This document shows, one piece after another, positions 1 to 8,630 of a DNA stretch of 64,000 bases (the first letter of the stretch is position 1; each line of letters starts with the position of its first letter). A program made the position numbers and the translations under genes. Under the pieces are notes generated by a model. It was not told the origin of the DNA. It saw only the letters and a list, made by a program, of their open reading frames with translations, and did no database searches. This DNA is from Actibacterium sp. MT2.3-13A (GTDB lineage: Bacteria; Pseudomonadota; Alphaproteobacteria; Rhodobacterales; Rhodobacteraceae). The stretch is from positions 310,001-374,000 of the forward strand of contig NZ_JAGSOU010000001.1 of NCBI RefSeq assembly GCF_018139985.1. Direction: 5' to 3'.

Positions 1-302
1 TGGCCGCGCTCGTCCACCCGCACCGGCCCGGTCAGAGAGCCGCCATAGCCGCGCGAGACGACATGGGGCCGATGGCCGCGCGCGATCAGCCGCTGCACCA
101 GCGCGACCGCGGTGGGCGTCTTGCCGGTGCCGCCGGCGTTGAGGTTGCCGATGCAGATCACCGGCACCGGCGCGCGCCAGCCCGGCCCCTGCCGCAGCCG
201 CCGCGCCGTGGCCGCGGCGTAGAGCGCGCCGAGCGGCGCCAGCGCGCGGGCGCGCAGGCCGGGGCGGTCGGGCGGGGAAAACCAGAACCGGGGCGCGCGC
301 AT
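1..302 (-). CDS. lpxK: Tetraacyldisaccharide 4'-kinase LpxK (partial, 3' end beyond window)
   Basis: Only the first ~100 residues are inside the window; the gene continues past position 1. LpxK phosphorylates the 4' position of the lipid A disaccharide at the inner face of the inner membrane, using ATP. The visible part shows the N-terminal PRFW segment, the [13 protein letters not shown] stretch containing the Walker A loop, and the VSRGYGG motif, all hallmarks of the family. The start ATG overlaps the stop of the upstream KDO-transferase-like gene as ATGA, which indicates translational coupling within a lipid A / inner-core operon. The family assignment is secure; completeness cannot be judged. 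Confidence 0.93.
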   Translation of the reverse strand, partial: MRAPRFWFSPPDRPGLRARALAPLGALYAAATARRLRQGPGWRAPVPVICIGNLNAGGTGKTPTAVALVQRLIARGHRPHVVSRGYGGSLTGPVRVDERG

Positions 303-1522
303 CAGCCCCCCTTCGCCCGGTCGAGCGTGTCGAATATCCAGTGCACGACGCGGTCGGTGGCCTCGGCCCCGCGCGAGCTGACATCCCAGGCGGCATGGGC
401 CATCGCCGCCGCCTGCTCGGGCGAGAGCAGCTCGATCAGCGCGGCGCCGAGGCTGCGCGAATCCTCCACCTGGCGGGCCGCGCCGGCGCGGGCCAGCTGC
501 CCGAAACGGTCGGCCTGCGCGCCGGTGGCCGGGCCGTGCAGGACGGCCGAGCCCAGCGCGGCGGGTGCGAACGGATCGGGCGGCGTGCCGGCGCCGTAGG
601 TCTGGCCGAGAAAGCTGATCGGGGCGAGACGGAACCACAGCCCTCTCTCCCCCTCGAGATCGGCGATGTAGATCTGGGTGTCGTCGCTGGGCTCCTCGTT
701 GTCCGAGCGCAGCGCCACGCGCCAGCCGTCTTCGCGCAGCCTTGCGGCGAGGGCGGGCCCGCGCGCCGGATCGTCGGGCACCAGGATCAGCAGCAGCCGG
801 TGCGCCATCCGCAGGCCCTCGGCATGGGCGGCCAGCGCGATGGGGGTCTCGGCGGCGGTCAGCCCCATCGCGAGCCATGTCGGCCGGCCGGCCAGCCCGC
901 GGGCCAGCGTCTCGCGCTCGGCCTCGTTGCAGGGCAGGGCGTGCGGCCCGTCCGATAGCGGTCCGGTCAGTTCCATCCGCTGCGCCGGCAGGCCGAGGCG
1001 CCGGAAATGCGCGGCGGTTTTCTCGGTGCCGAGGAACACCCGGTCGAAGCGCCGCATCAGCGCCTGCGACAGCCGCGTGCGCAGGGCGAATTCGGGCATT
1101 CCGTCCTCGGGCGCGCCGTCGGCGAACAGGCCCAGCGGCACGCCGCGCCGGCCGGCCTCAGCGATCAGCGCGGGGGGCAGGTCGGCGCTGCAGAACAGCC
1201 CGATATCCGGGCGCCAGTGCTCCAGCAGGGCGCGGGCACTGGCCGGGCCGTCGGGCGGCAGCGCCAGGTGTGTCACCCGGCCCGCGCTGCCGGGCGGCAG
1301 GGGCACGGGCGCGGCATTGCCCGGCCCGGTCAGCAGCACGCCCAGCTTCGGCCGGGCCCTGCGCGCGACGCGGACGATCTCCAGCATGACGGCGGCGCCG
1401 GGCCCGCCAGGGCAGTGCAGCCACAGCAGCGGACCCTCCGGGCGCGGCGGCGCGGGCGGCGCCTCGGCCTCGGTCAGGCGCGTGCGGAGCTGGTAAAGCC
1501 ACAGGGAAAGGGACGGTCCCAT
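302..1522 (-). CDS. KDO-transferase (WaaA/KdtA)-like glycosyltransferase, degenerate
   Basis: A 406-residue protein resembling 3-deoxy-D-manno-octulosonic acid transferase, which attaches KDO to lipid A at the cytoplasmic face. The two-lobe GT30 layout is recognisable: an N-terminal MWLH-type strand with [11 protein letters not shown] near residue 30, then a C-terminal lobe with [14 protein letters not shown] that mirrors the family's GLWYRLAP segment. However, the usual GE motif carrying the catalytic base after the first strand reads CPGGPGAAV, and the C-terminal GGHNP-E motif is replaced by [15 protein letters not shown]. The start chosen is the ATG before GPSLSLWLY; an upstream in-frame extension has no family similarity. 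It sits between DUF4170 and lpxK. Catalytic activity as a true WaaA is uncertain; it may be a second, diverged GT30 paralogue. Confidence 0.75.
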   Translation of the reverse strand: MGPSLSLWLYQLRTRLTEAEAPPAPPRPEGPLLWLHCPGGPGAAVMLEIVRVARRARPKLGVLLTGPGNAAPVPLPPGSAGRVTHLALPPDGPASARALLEHWRPDIGLFCSADLPPALIAEAGRRGVPLGLFADGAPEDGMPEFALRTRLSQALMRRFDRVFLGTEKTAAHFRRLGLPAQRMELTGPLSDGPHALPCNEAERETLARGLAGRPTWLAMGLTAAETPIALAAHAEGLRMAHRLLLILVPDDPARGPALAARLREDGWRVALRSDNEEPSDDTQIYIADLEGERGLWFRLAPISFLGQTYGAGTPPDPFAPAALGSAVLHGPATGAQADRFGQLARAGAARQVEDSRSLGAALIELLSPEQAAAMAHAAWDVSSRGAEATDRVVHWIFDTLDRAKGG

Positions 1523-1526
1523 GCGG

Positions 1527-1772
1527 TCAGCCGTCGAGCTCCTCGGTGGGGCTGGTCTCGGCCTCTTCGTCGCGCAGCCGGTGCAGATGGGCAATGAAAT
1601 AGCGCATGTGAGCGTTGTCCACGGTGCGCTGCGCCTCGGCCTTCCAGGCGTCGTGGGCCTCGGCGTAATTGGGGAAGATTCCGACGATGTCGATATCGTC
1701 GACATTCTTGAAGGTGGTCTTGGACGGGTCCACCAGTTCGCCGCCGAAGACGAGGTGAAGGCGCTGGGTCAT
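1527..1772 (-). CDS. DUF4170 domain-containing protein
   Basis: Small acidic protein of 81 residues starting MTQRLHLVFGG, with a conserved VDIDIVGIFPN-like core (DDIDIVGIFPNY at 25-36), an aromatic/basic KAEAQRTVDNA helix and a MRYFIAHLHRL segment. It matches the DUF4170 family, which in Rhodobacteraceae is encoded beside cysQ and the KDO transferase. The function is unknown. The gene lies 4 bases upstream of the WaaA-like start, so the two are probably cotranscribed. No signal peptide or membrane segment is visible, so it should be cytoplasmic. Confidence 0.82.
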   Translation of the reverse strand: MTQRLHLVFGGELVDPSKTTFKNVDDIDIVGIFPNYAEAHDAWKAEAQRTVDNAHMRYFIAHLHRLRDEEAETSPTEELDG

Positions 1773-1848
1773 GCCGTTCTCCGATGCTGTGCGCGTGTCG
1801 CCGCGCAGGTTAGACCATGCTGCGGGGCGGCGAAAGGGGGGCGTCCCC

Positions 1849-2622
1849 TCAGGCGAGACGCCTGAGAATCTCGGCATGCAGCGCGGGCGGCGCGGCCAGG
1901 ATGCCGGGCGACTGCGGCCGCGGCGTGTTGAACCGCAGGGGCTTGCCCGCCCGGTCGGTCACCGTGGCGCCGGCCTCTTCGAGGATCAGCGCGCCGGCGG
2001 CGAGGTCCCAGTGCCAGCTGTCGCGCAGGGTCAGCATCGCGTCGAAACGCCCCTGCGCCACCAGGCATTGCCGGTAGGCCAGCGACGGGCGGCTGTGCAG
2101 ATCGACCGCCGGCGGGCGCTCGGCCCAGAACTCGGGCGCCAGCGCGGGCCGGGCAGCCAGCAGCGCGGCGCCCTCCAGCCCGTGCCGCCCGCTGTGGCGG
2201 ATCGGCGCGCCGTTCAGCGCCGCGCCCTGTCCGCGGCTGGCGCTGAACATCCGGTCGAGCATCGGCAGGAAGACGGCGGCGGCGATCACCTCGCCCGCTT
2301 CGGCGACCGCCAGCACATTGGCGAAGGCGCGCTCGCCCTTGACGAAGGCGCGGGTGCCGTCGAGCGGATCGACGATGAATACCCGTTCCGCCCCGAGCCG
2401 GTCCTCGCTGTCCTCGCTTTCCTCGGACAGCCAGCCGTAATCGGGCCGCGCCGCGCCCAGCATCTCGCGCAGGGCCGCGTCGATCGCCAGATCGGCCTCG
2501 GTCACCGGGCCCTGATGACCGGGCTTGTCCCAGACCTTGGGGCTGTTGCGCCAGTGGCCGGCCGCGATCTCGCCCGCGGCGCGGGCGGCGCGGATCAGCA
2601 GCTCGAGATCATTCTCCGGCAA
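1849..2622 (-). CDS. cysQ: 3'(2'),5'-bisphosphate nucleotidase / inositol monophosphatase family
   Basis: A 257-residue member of the Mg/Li-sensitive phosphatase superfamily. Metal-binding motifs are present: WLSEESED near 64-71, DPLDGTRAF at 85-93, and the C-terminal WDLAAGALILEEAG signature that supplies the last metal Asp. CysQ enzymes hydrolyse PAP to AMP, clearing the by-product of PAPS-dependent sulfation and sulfate assimilation. The start overlaps the end of pmbA by 14 bases, so translation is likely coupled. CysQ is preferred over a generic inositol monophosphatase because of the family context, but substrate choice cannot be proven. A PAPS-dependent sulfotransferase gene lies ~13 kb away at 15257, which fits a need for PAP removal. 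Confidence 0.85.
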   Translation of the reverse strand: MPENDLELLIRAARAAGEIAAGHWRNSPKVWDKPGHQGPVTEADLAIDAALREMLGAARPDYGWLSEESEDSEDRLGAERVFIVDPLDGTRAFVKGERAFANVLAVAEAGEVIAAAVFLPMLDRMFSASRGQGAALNGAPIRHSGRHGLEGAALLAARPALAPEFWAERPPAVDLHSRPSLAYRQCLVAQGRFDAMLTLRDSWHWDLAAGALILEEAGATVTDRAGKPLRFNTPRPQSPGILAAPPALHAEILRRLA

Positions 2623-3955
2623 GCGTCAGCCCTTCGACAAGCAGGCTGGGCACCCGGCGCGACAGGTGCGGCCGGGCGTCATTGGCCGGAATGATGGTTT
2701 TCAGCATGTCGCGCAGGTTGCCCGCGATGGTGCATTCATTCACCGGATAGGCGATCTGGCCGTTCTCCACCCAGAAGCCCGACGCGCCGCGCGAATAGTC
2801 GCCAGTGTTGGGGTTGATGGTGGAGCCGATCATCGAGGTCACCAGCAGCCCGGTGCCCATCTCGGCCAGCAGCGCGTCGCGGGTCTTGTCGCCCGGCGTC
2901 AGCGTCAGGTTGCCGACCGAGGGCGCGGGCGGCGCCGAGGTGCCGCGCGCGGCGTTGCCGGTGCTTTCCATCCCCAGCTTGCGCGCGGTGGCGAGATCCA
3001 GAACCCAGCCGGTCAGCGTGCCGTCCTCGACGATCGCGCGGCGCTGCGTCGGCAGTCCCTCGGCGTCGAAGGGGCGCGAGCCTGAGGCGCGCGGGCGGTG
3101 CGGCTCCTCCACCAGCGACAGATGGGCGGGCAGCACCTGCTGCCCCAGCGCGCCGCGCAGCCAGGAGGCGCCGCGCACGATGGCGGTGCCGTTGATCGCG
3201 GCCAGCAGGTGGCCGATCAGCGAGGACGAGATGCGTTCGTCGAACAGCACCGGGTAGGCGCCGGTTTTCGGCCGGCGCGCGCCGGCGCGGGCGGCGGCGC
3301 GCTCGCCGGCGATGCGGCCGATCTCCTCCGCGCCGGGCAGGTCGGCGGCGAAGATCCGCATCTCGGAATTGTAGTCGCGCTCCATCGCCGTGCCGGCGCC
3401 GGTGATGGCCACGCAGGAGATCACATGGTCGCTGCGCGCATAGCCTCCGGCAAAGCCGTTGCTGGCGGCCAGGTGCAGCGCGCGGCGGCCATAGGCGGCG
3501 CTGGCGGACTGGACCTGGCTGATGCCGGGCACGGCCAGGGCGGCGGCCTCGGCGCGGGCGGCGGCATCCTGCAATTCGGCCGGCGTGGGTTCGGTCGCGG
3601 GATCGTCGAGTTCCAGCGCCGCGGCGTCCCAGTCCCGGGCCAGCTGCGCCGGCTCGGCAAGGCCGATGCAGGGATCCTCGGGCGCCTCGCGGGCCATGGC
3701 GACGGCGCGCTCGGCCATTTCGGCCATGGTCTCGGGGCGGGTGTCCGAGGCCGAGACGCAGGCCTGCCGCCGGCCAAGCAGCACGCGCAGCCCGATCTCG
3801 ACGCCCTCGGACCGCTCGGCCTGTTCCAGCCTGCCCTTCAGCACGTCGATCGACAGCGAGGTGCCGTCCACGGCGATGGCATCGGCGGCCTCGGCCCCGG
3901 CCTTGCGGGCGGCATCGAGAAGGGCGGCGGTAAGCGTGTCGAGCGGTTGCGGCAT
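2609..3955 (-). CDS. pmbA: TldD/PmbA (TldE) family metalloprotease subunit
   Basis: A 448-residue TldD/PmbA family protein. It has the N-terminal alpha/beta domain (KGRLEQAERSEGVEIGLRVL, split here by context), a central RDYNSEMR segment, and C-terminal motifs YPVLFDERISSSLIGHLL, GFWVENGQIAYPVNECTIAGNL and MLKTI. The HExxH zinc motif of TldD is absent, as expected for the PmbA/TldE partner. In E. coli TldD-TldE acts as a heterodimeric protease that matures peptides such as microcin B17 and helps degrade CcdA. TldD is not in this window. A strong terminator lies just upstream, so this gene begins the cysQ/lpxK-containing operon. Confidence 0.93.
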   Translation of the reverse strand: MPQPLDTLTAALLDAARKAGAEAADAIAVDGTSLSIDVLKGRLEQAERSEGVEIGLRVLLGRRQACVSASDTRPETMAEMAERAVAMAREAPEDPCIGLAEPAQLARDWDAAALELDDPATEPTPAELQDAAARAEAAALAVPGISQVQSASAAYGRRALHLAASNGFAGGYARSDHVISCVAITGAGTAMERDYNSEMRIFAADLPGAEEIGRIAGERAAARAGARRPKTGAYPVLFDERISSSLIGHLLAAINGTAIVRGASWLRGALGQQVLPAHLSLVEEPHRPRASGSRPFDAEGLPTQRRAIVEDGTLTGWVLDLATARKLGMESTGNAARGTSAPPAPSVGNLTLTPGDKTRDALLAEMGTGLLVTSMIGSTINPNTGDYSRGASGFWVENGQIAYPVNECTIAGNLRDMLKTIIPANDARPHLSRRVPSLLVEGLTLAGE

Positions 3956-3997
3956 CCGGCGTTCCGTTGTTCTGGTGACCCGTTGGAGGTAGTCGGC

Positions 3998-4031
3998 AAA
4001 AACGCCCCATGCAAGGCTGCACGGGGCGTTT
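3998..4031 (-). terminator. Rho-independent terminator after the DUF2125 gene
   Basis: On the minus strand a 14-bp stem (one G-T pair) with a 4-base loop is followed by TTTTT. The + strand arms are 4000-4013 and 4018-4031 with loop 4014-4017. It lies between the stop of the DUF2125 gene (4055) and the pmbA start (3955), so it separates the two transcripts. Confidence 0.88.
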
Positions 4032-4054
4032 GGCCGGTCCGGCAGTGACGCTGC

Positions 4055-5560
4055 CTATTTCAGGCGCTGGCCGTTGGCCAGAACCTGGCCATCGTCGGTG
4101 ATCACGATTTCCGAGACCAGCGTGTCCTCGCCCTCGCCGGCGCGGGCGAACATGCCGGTCATCATCCGCAGGCCCTGGGCCTGGTCCTGCGGCACGAGAC
4201 CCATGTTGACCAGCGTATCGAGCAGCTTGTTGGCCCCGGACAGGGTGAAGGCGGCCTGGCCGCTGGGCGCGGGCATGCCGTCGAAGCTTTCCAGGTCGCT
4301 ATTGTCGAAGGTGAATTCGCCCGTTCCGGTCAGCGAGGCGCCGGCGAAGGTGAGCTCGATGTCTTTCAGGCTGAGCGAATGCAGCTCACCCGGCTGCCCG
4401 TCCAGGTTCCCGGCCACGGCCGGGTCCATGATGTCGACAAGCCATTTGCCGGTGCCGGCCAGATCGACGACCAGATTGGCCGGCTCGCGCGGGATCATGC
4501 CGGCCGGGTCGAACATCGACCAGATCTCGTTGCCGACGGTCAGCCCCCTGATGCTGGTCAGCAACGCGAAGTCCTGCGGGGCGTCGGATTTCGACACCGG
4601 CATAGTGACCGAGAAGCCCAACTCGCCCAGTTGCGCGGTGATTTGCGGGAACGGGATGTCGGAGCCGCTGAGCGCGATCTCGAAGCCGCGCTGGCTGGCG
4701 GCGTAATTGAGGCTCTCCTTGCTCATGGCAAAGCTGGCCGAGCCGCCCTGCGACCCGCCCGAGGCGGTGAACTGCTGGCCCTCATCGACCCCGGCGATGG
4801 AGAAGGAGGACGAACCGAAGCCAAACTTGCCATCGGCCGCGAAGCCCGCCTGAAGCATGGCGTTCAGGTCGCTCGTATCCACGCCCGCGACCATCTGGGT
4901 CAGGGTGTTGGCGCTGATTTCGGACAGGTCGTAGGTGACGTCGAAGGTGGCGCCGCCTTCGGGATCGGTGCCCGACATGACGAGGCGCATCGCGTCCGCG
5001 GTGCCCTCGGCCGCCATCGGGCCGCTGCCGCCCTGCGAGATCAGATATGTCCCGGCCGGCGCGCTAAGCGTCATCGCCATGTTCATGTCCAGCGGCGCGC
5101 CGTCGACGGTCATCTCGACCATCTCCAGCGTGATCCCGGCCGCGCCGAGGTCGTAGGACATGGCGTTCTCGTTGCCGTCCACGCGGATCTCGAGCCCGCT
5201 CTGGGTCAGCCGCAGGGTCATGTCCACATCTTCCTCGGCCGCGTCCGAGGAGGTGAAGGACAGCAGGTATTCCGGCGCCATGGTCACGGTGACCGTGCCA
5301 TCGCCGTTCTCGCGCAGGGCGACGGTTTCGAGCTCGCCGCGCATGGTGCCCTCGGGGTGCGTCATCGAGACCACCACGCCGCTGACGGTCAGCGTGTCGC
5401 CCGAGACCGATTCAGTGCCGGTGATGGTCTGGCCCCAGCTGGCCGACATCTCCTTCCAGCTTTCCCAGACCTGCGCGGCGGTGACCTCGGCGTAACTGGC
5501 GGTGGCGCAGAACAGGCTGGCGCAAATGGCGCCCACCGCGGTTGTGGAAAAATGTCTCAT
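4055..5560 (-). CDS. DUF2125 domain-containing protein, secreted/periplasmic
   Basis: A 501-residue protein with a clear Sec signal peptide (MRHFSTTAVGAICASLFCATASYA, cleavage near residue 24). It is followed by a long beta-rich, Thr/Ser/Gly/Asp-rich sequence with many GxL/TVSG strands, consistent with the DUF2125 family of periplasmic proteins that has features like the AsmA/lipid-transport style beta-solenoids. The function is unknown. The start at 5560 is preferred over the GTG 15 bases upstream because AGGAG sits five bases before this ATG. The gene has its own terminator downstream and is divergent from the SDR gene at 5688. Confidence 0.8.
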   Translation of the reverse strand: MRHFSTTAVGAICASLFCATASYAEVTAAQVWESWKEMSASWGQTITGTESVSGDTLTVSGVVVSMTHPEGTMRGELETVALRENGDGTVTVTMAPEYLLSFTSSDAAEEDVDMTLRLTQSGLEIRVDGNENAMSYDLGAAGITLEMVEMTVDGAPLDMNMAMTLSAPAGTYLISQGGSGPMAAEGTADAMRLVMSGTDPEGGATFDVTYDLSEISANTLTQMVAGVDTSDLNAMLQAGFAADGKFGFGSSSFSIAGVDEGQQFTASGGSQGGSASFAMSKESLNYAASQRGFEIALSGSDIPFPQITAQLGELGFSVTMPVSKSDAPQDFALLTSIRGLTVGNEIWSMFDPAGMIPREPANLVVDLAGTGKWLVDIMDPAVAGNLDGQPGELHSLSLKDIELTFAGASLTGTGEFTFDNSDLESFDGMPAPSGQAAFTLSGANKLLDTLVNMGLVPQDQAQGLRMMTGMFARAGEGEDTLVSEIVITDDGQVLANGQRLK

Positions 5561-5687
5561 GACGACTCCTGGCACGAAATGGGTTGAGGTCGAGCTTCCG
5601 CCGTTGCCGCGGTGGGGTCAAGGGCCTGATCGCGCTGGCACGGTGGGCGGGCCTGCGCTAGACCTTGGGGCAAAACAGGAGGATGCG

Positions 5688-6443
5688 ATGGCTGAGATGA
5701 CCGGGAAACGGGTGCTGATCACGGGGGCGAGCCGCGGCATCGGCGCGGCCGCGGCGCGGGAATTCGCCGCCGCCGGGGCACAGGTTGCGCTGGCCGCGCG
5801 CTCGGCCGCGGCGGTCGAGGAACTGGCGCGCGAGATCGGCCCCGCGGCCGTCGCCCTGACCTGCGACGTGGCCGATTATGCGCAGGTCGAGGCCGTGGTG
5901 CAGGCCACCGTCGCGGCCTTCGGCGGGCTCGACGTGCTGATCGGCAACGCCGGGGTGATCGAACCCATCGCGCCCATGGCCGAGGTCGATCCGGCCGCCT
6001 GGGGCCAGGTGATCGACATCAACCTCAAGGGCGTGTTCCACGGCATGCGCGCGGCGCTGCCGGTGATGGTGGCGGCGGGTGGCGGCACGGTGCTGACCAT
6101 CAGCTCGGGCGCGGCGCACAACCCGCTGGAGGGCTGGAGCCATTACTGCGCCTCCAAGGCGGGCGCGGCGATGCTGACCGACTGCCTGCACAAGGAGGCC
6201 GGCGGCGCGGGCATCCGCGCCATGGGCCTGTCGCCGGGCACGGTGGCCACCGACATGCAGCGCGAGATCAAGGCCAGCGGGGTCAACCCGGTGGCGGCGC
6301 TCGACTGGTCGGTGCATATCCCGCCGGAATGGCCTGCGAAGGCGCTGGTCTGGATGTGCACATCGGATGCCGACGCATTCATCGGTCAGGAAATCTCGCT
6401 GCGCGACGAGGCGATCCGCCGGCGAGTGGGGCTGATCCGTTGA
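5688..6443 (+). CDS. SDR family NAD(P)-dependent oxidoreductase
   Basis: Classical short-chain dehydrogenase of 251 residues. The cofactor loop TGASRGIG is at 12-19, NAG at 88-90, catalytic Ser at 140/141, and the YxxxK pair is Tyr154/Lys158 (YCASK). The ATG at 5688 is preceded by AGGAGG six bases upstream; a longer reading frame reaching back to 5502 has no homology. The gene ends overlapping the start of an enoyl-CoA hydratase-like gene, suggesting linked expression and perhaps acyl or hydroxyacyl substrates. The precise substrate is unknown. Confidence 0.92.
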   Translation: MAEMTGKRVLITGASRGIGAAAAREFAAAGAQVALAARSAAAVEELAREIGPAAVALTCDVADYAQVEAVVQATVAAFGGLDVLIGNAGVIEPIAPMAEVDPAAWGQVIDINLKGVFHGMRAALPVMVAAGGGTVLTISSGAAHNPLEGWSHYCASKAGAAMLTDCLHKEAGGAGIRAMGLSPGTVATDMQREIKASGVNPVAALDWSVHIPPEWPAKALVWMCTSDADAFIGQEISLRDEAIRRRVGLIR

Positions 6444-7057
6444 TCGGGGTGGAGAAAGGCGCGGCGCGCTGGACCCTGACCATCGATCGCCCCGGCAAGG
6501 CCAATTCTCTGACCAGCGCGATGCTGGCGGAACTGGCCGATGCGGCGGAAGCCGCCGCGGCCGCGCAGGTGCCGGTGCTGGTCCTGACCGGCGCGGGCAC
6601 GGTCTTCAGCGCGGGCGCCGATCTCGACGAGGCGCGGGCGGGGCTGGCCAGGGACGGCGTCTGGGAGCGTCTGTCGGGCGCCATCGCCGCCTTCCCGGGC
6701 CTTTCCATCGCGGCGCTGAACGGCACGCTGGCCGGCGGCGCCTTCGGCATGGCGCTCGCCTGCGACCTGCGCATCGGCGTGCCGGGGGCGAAGTTCTTCT
6801 ACCCGGCGATCAGGCTGGGCTTCCTGCCGCAGCCGTCCGACGCCGGCCGCCTGATCGCGCTGGTCGGTCCCGCGCGGGCCAAGCTGATCCTGATGGCGGG
6901 GCAGAAGCTGTCCGCCGAGGAGGCGCTGTCCTTCGGCCTGGTCGACCGGATCGTGGCGCCGGAGGACCTGGCCGAGGCCGTGGATGCGCTGGCCGAGGCC
7001 GCCGAGGCGGCCAAGCCGGAGGTCCGGGCGGCGATCAAGGCGATGTGTGGCGGTTAA
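6440..7057 (+). CDS. Enoyl-CoA hydratase/isomerase family protein
   Basis: A crotonase-fold protein of about 205 residues. It has the N-terminal TIDRPGKANSL motif, the first oxyanion-hole segment FSAGADL (56-62), and the second oxyanion loop ALNGTLAGGAFGMAL that binds the CoA thioester. It is somewhat short for the family (usually 250-260), lacking much of the C-terminal helical region. No ATG fits: a TTG at 6440 overlapping the SDR stop (TTGA) or a GTG at 6449 are the candidate starts. The gene ends tail-to-tail with the HNH gene, the two stops sharing the palindrome TTAA at 7054-7057. The substrate is unknown. Confidence 0.85.
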   Translation: MIGVEKGAARWTLTIDRPGKANSLTSAMLAELADAAEAAAAAQVPVLVLTGAGTVFSAGADLDEARAGLARDGVWERLSGAIAAFPGLSIAALNGTLAGGAFGMALACDLRIGVPGAKFFYPAIRLGFLPQPSDAGRLIALVGPARAKLILMAGQKLSAEEALSFGLVDRIVAPEDLAEAVDALAEAAEAAKPEVRAAIKAMCGG

Positions 7058-7356
7058 CGCCGCCGCCGCGGCCCCGGCGTTTTGGAATGGAACCCGGGCG
7101 GGCGTTTCGCCACCCAGGTGATGAATTTCGCCAGCCTCGGGTGGGCGCGCAGGGCCTCGATGCTGTTGTAGTCGCGGGCGAGTTCGGCCTCGGTCAGCGT
7201 GGCGTGGATTTCATTGTGGCAGATCTGGTGCAGCAGAACCGTCGGCCCGCCCTTGCCGCCCTTCAGCCGTGGCGTCAGGTGATGCAGGCTCTGCCGGGCC
7301 TCGCGCGGGATCGGGCGCCCGCAGAGCGGGCAGAGGGGCGAGTCGCTGTCGCTCAT
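7054..7356 (-). CDS. Stand-alone HNH endonuclease-like protein
   Basis: A 100-residue protein with a treble-clef HNH layout: zinc-binding pair CPLCG (Cys9, Cys12), the LHHLTPRLKGGKG segment holding the catalytic His pair at 25-26, and LHQICHNEIH at 42-51 completing the metal site. Such small HNH proteins are common in Rhodobacteraceae and may act on DNA, but no target is known. The C-terminus is Arg-rich (PGPRRRR). The ATG at 7356 has a purine-rich upstream AAGAGGCGAAGG. It is not linked to a restriction-modification or phage module here. Confidence 0.83.
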   Translation of the reverse strand: MSDSDSPLCPLCGRPIPREARQSLHHLTPRLKGGKGGPTVLLHQICHNEIHATLTEAELARDYNSIEALRAHPRLAKFITWVAKRPPGFHSKTPGPRRRR

Positions 7357-7436
7357 GGCCTTCGCCTCTTGAGGAATTGCCGGACCGGTGCCACAGGATG
7401 GGGCCGACGGGACGCACGGACAAGGGAGCAGGGACG

Positions 7437-8630
7437 ATGAGCGATCAGGCATGTGACGCCCTTGTCGTCGGGGCCGGCCCCGCCGGGCTGATGGCGGCGG
7501 AGGAGTTGGCGCGCGCCGGGCTGCGCGTGCTGGTGGCCGAGGCCAAACCCTCGGTCGGGCGCAAGTTCCTGATGGCGGGCAAGTCGGGACTGAACCTGAC
7601 CAAGGACGAGCCCTTCGCGCCCTTCCTCGCGGCCTTTGGCGAGGCCGCCGGCCACCTGCGCCCGATGCTGGAGGAATTCGGCCCCGAGGCGGTTCAGGAC
7701 TGGGCGCGGGGGCTGGGGCAGGTGCTGTTCACCGGCAGTTCGGGCCGGGTGTTCCCCGAGGCGATGAAGGCCTCGCCGCTGCTGCGCGCCTGGCTGGTGC
7801 GGCTTGCCGGCCTGGGGGTCGGGATCCGCACCCGCTGGCGCTGGCGCGGCTGGGACGGCGAGGCCGCGCTGTTCGACACGCCCGGGGGCGAGGTGCGGCT
7901 GGCGCCAAAGGTGACGGTTCTGGCGCTGGGCGGGGCGAGCTGGGCGCGGCTGGGCTCGGACGGGGCCTGGGCGGATGTGCTGTGCGCAGAGGGGGTGGAG
8001 GTGACGCCCTTCCAGCCCGCGAACATGGGGTTCCGCGTGGACTGGTCGGCGCATATGGCGCGCCAGTTCGGCCAGCCGGTCAAGGGCACGGCGCTGATCG
8101 CGGGCGATCAGACGGTGCGCGGCGAATATGTAATCTCGGAACGCGGGCTGGAGGGTGGCGGCATCTACGCCGTCTCGCGCGCGCTGCGCGAGGGGGCGGA
8201 CCTGGCGATCGACCTGATGCCGGACTGGGCCGAGGACAGGATCGCCGCCGCGCTGTCGCGCCCGCGCGGCAAGGCGAGCCTGAGCAACCACCTGCGCAAG
8301 GTTCTGCGGCTCGACCCCGCGCGGCTGGCGCTGCTGATGGAATTCGGCCGACCCCTGCCGGAGGGCGCGGCGCTGGCCCGGCGGATCAAGCATCTGCCGG
8401 TGCGTTACCAGGGGCCGCGCCCGCTGGACGAGGCGATCTCGACCGCGGGCGGTGTGGCCTGGGGCGCGCTGGACGAAACCCTCATGCTGCGTGCCCGCCC
8501 GGGCACCTATTGCGCGGGCGAGATGCTGGACTGGGAGGCGCCGACGGGCGGCTATCTGCTGACCGGATGCCTGACCACCGGGCGCTGGGCGGGCCGGGCG
8601 GCGGCTCAGCGCGCCAGGGCGCGGCGATAG
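7437..8630 (+). CDS. NAD(P)/FAD-dependent oxidoreductase, HI0933/YhiN-like (TIGR03862 type)
   Basis: A 397-residue flavoprotein with an N-terminal Rossmann FAD loop GAGPAGL at 12-18, the SVGRKFLMAGKSGLNLT motif typical of the HI0933/YhiN family, and a C-terminal GEMLDWEAPTGGYLLTGCLTTG segment that closes the FAD site. The subfamily-like VFTGSSGRVFPE stretch supports a TIGR03862-type assignment. The reaction is unknown. The 3' end overlaps the convergent GST gene by 25 bases. It is divergent from the HNH gene with an 80-base gap. Confidence 0.9.
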   Translation: MSDQACDALVVGAGPAGLMAAEELARAGLRVLVAEAKPSVGRKFLMAGKSGLNLTKDEPFAPFLAAFGEAAGHLRPMLEEFGPEAVQDWARGLGQVLFTGSSGRVFPEAMKASPLLRAWLVRLAGLGVGIRTRWRWRGWDGEAALFDTPGGEVRLAPKVTVLALGGASWARLGSDGAWADVLCAEGVEVTPFQPANMGFRVDWSAHMARQFGQPVKGTALIAGDQTVRGEYVISERGLEGGGIYAVSRALREGADLAIDLMPDWAEDRIAAALSRPRGKASLSNHLRKVLRLDPARLALLMEFGRPLPEGAALARRIKHLPVRYQGPRPLDEAISTAGGVAWGALDETLMLRARPGTYCAGEMLDWEAPTGGYLLTGCLTTGRWAGRAAAQRARARR

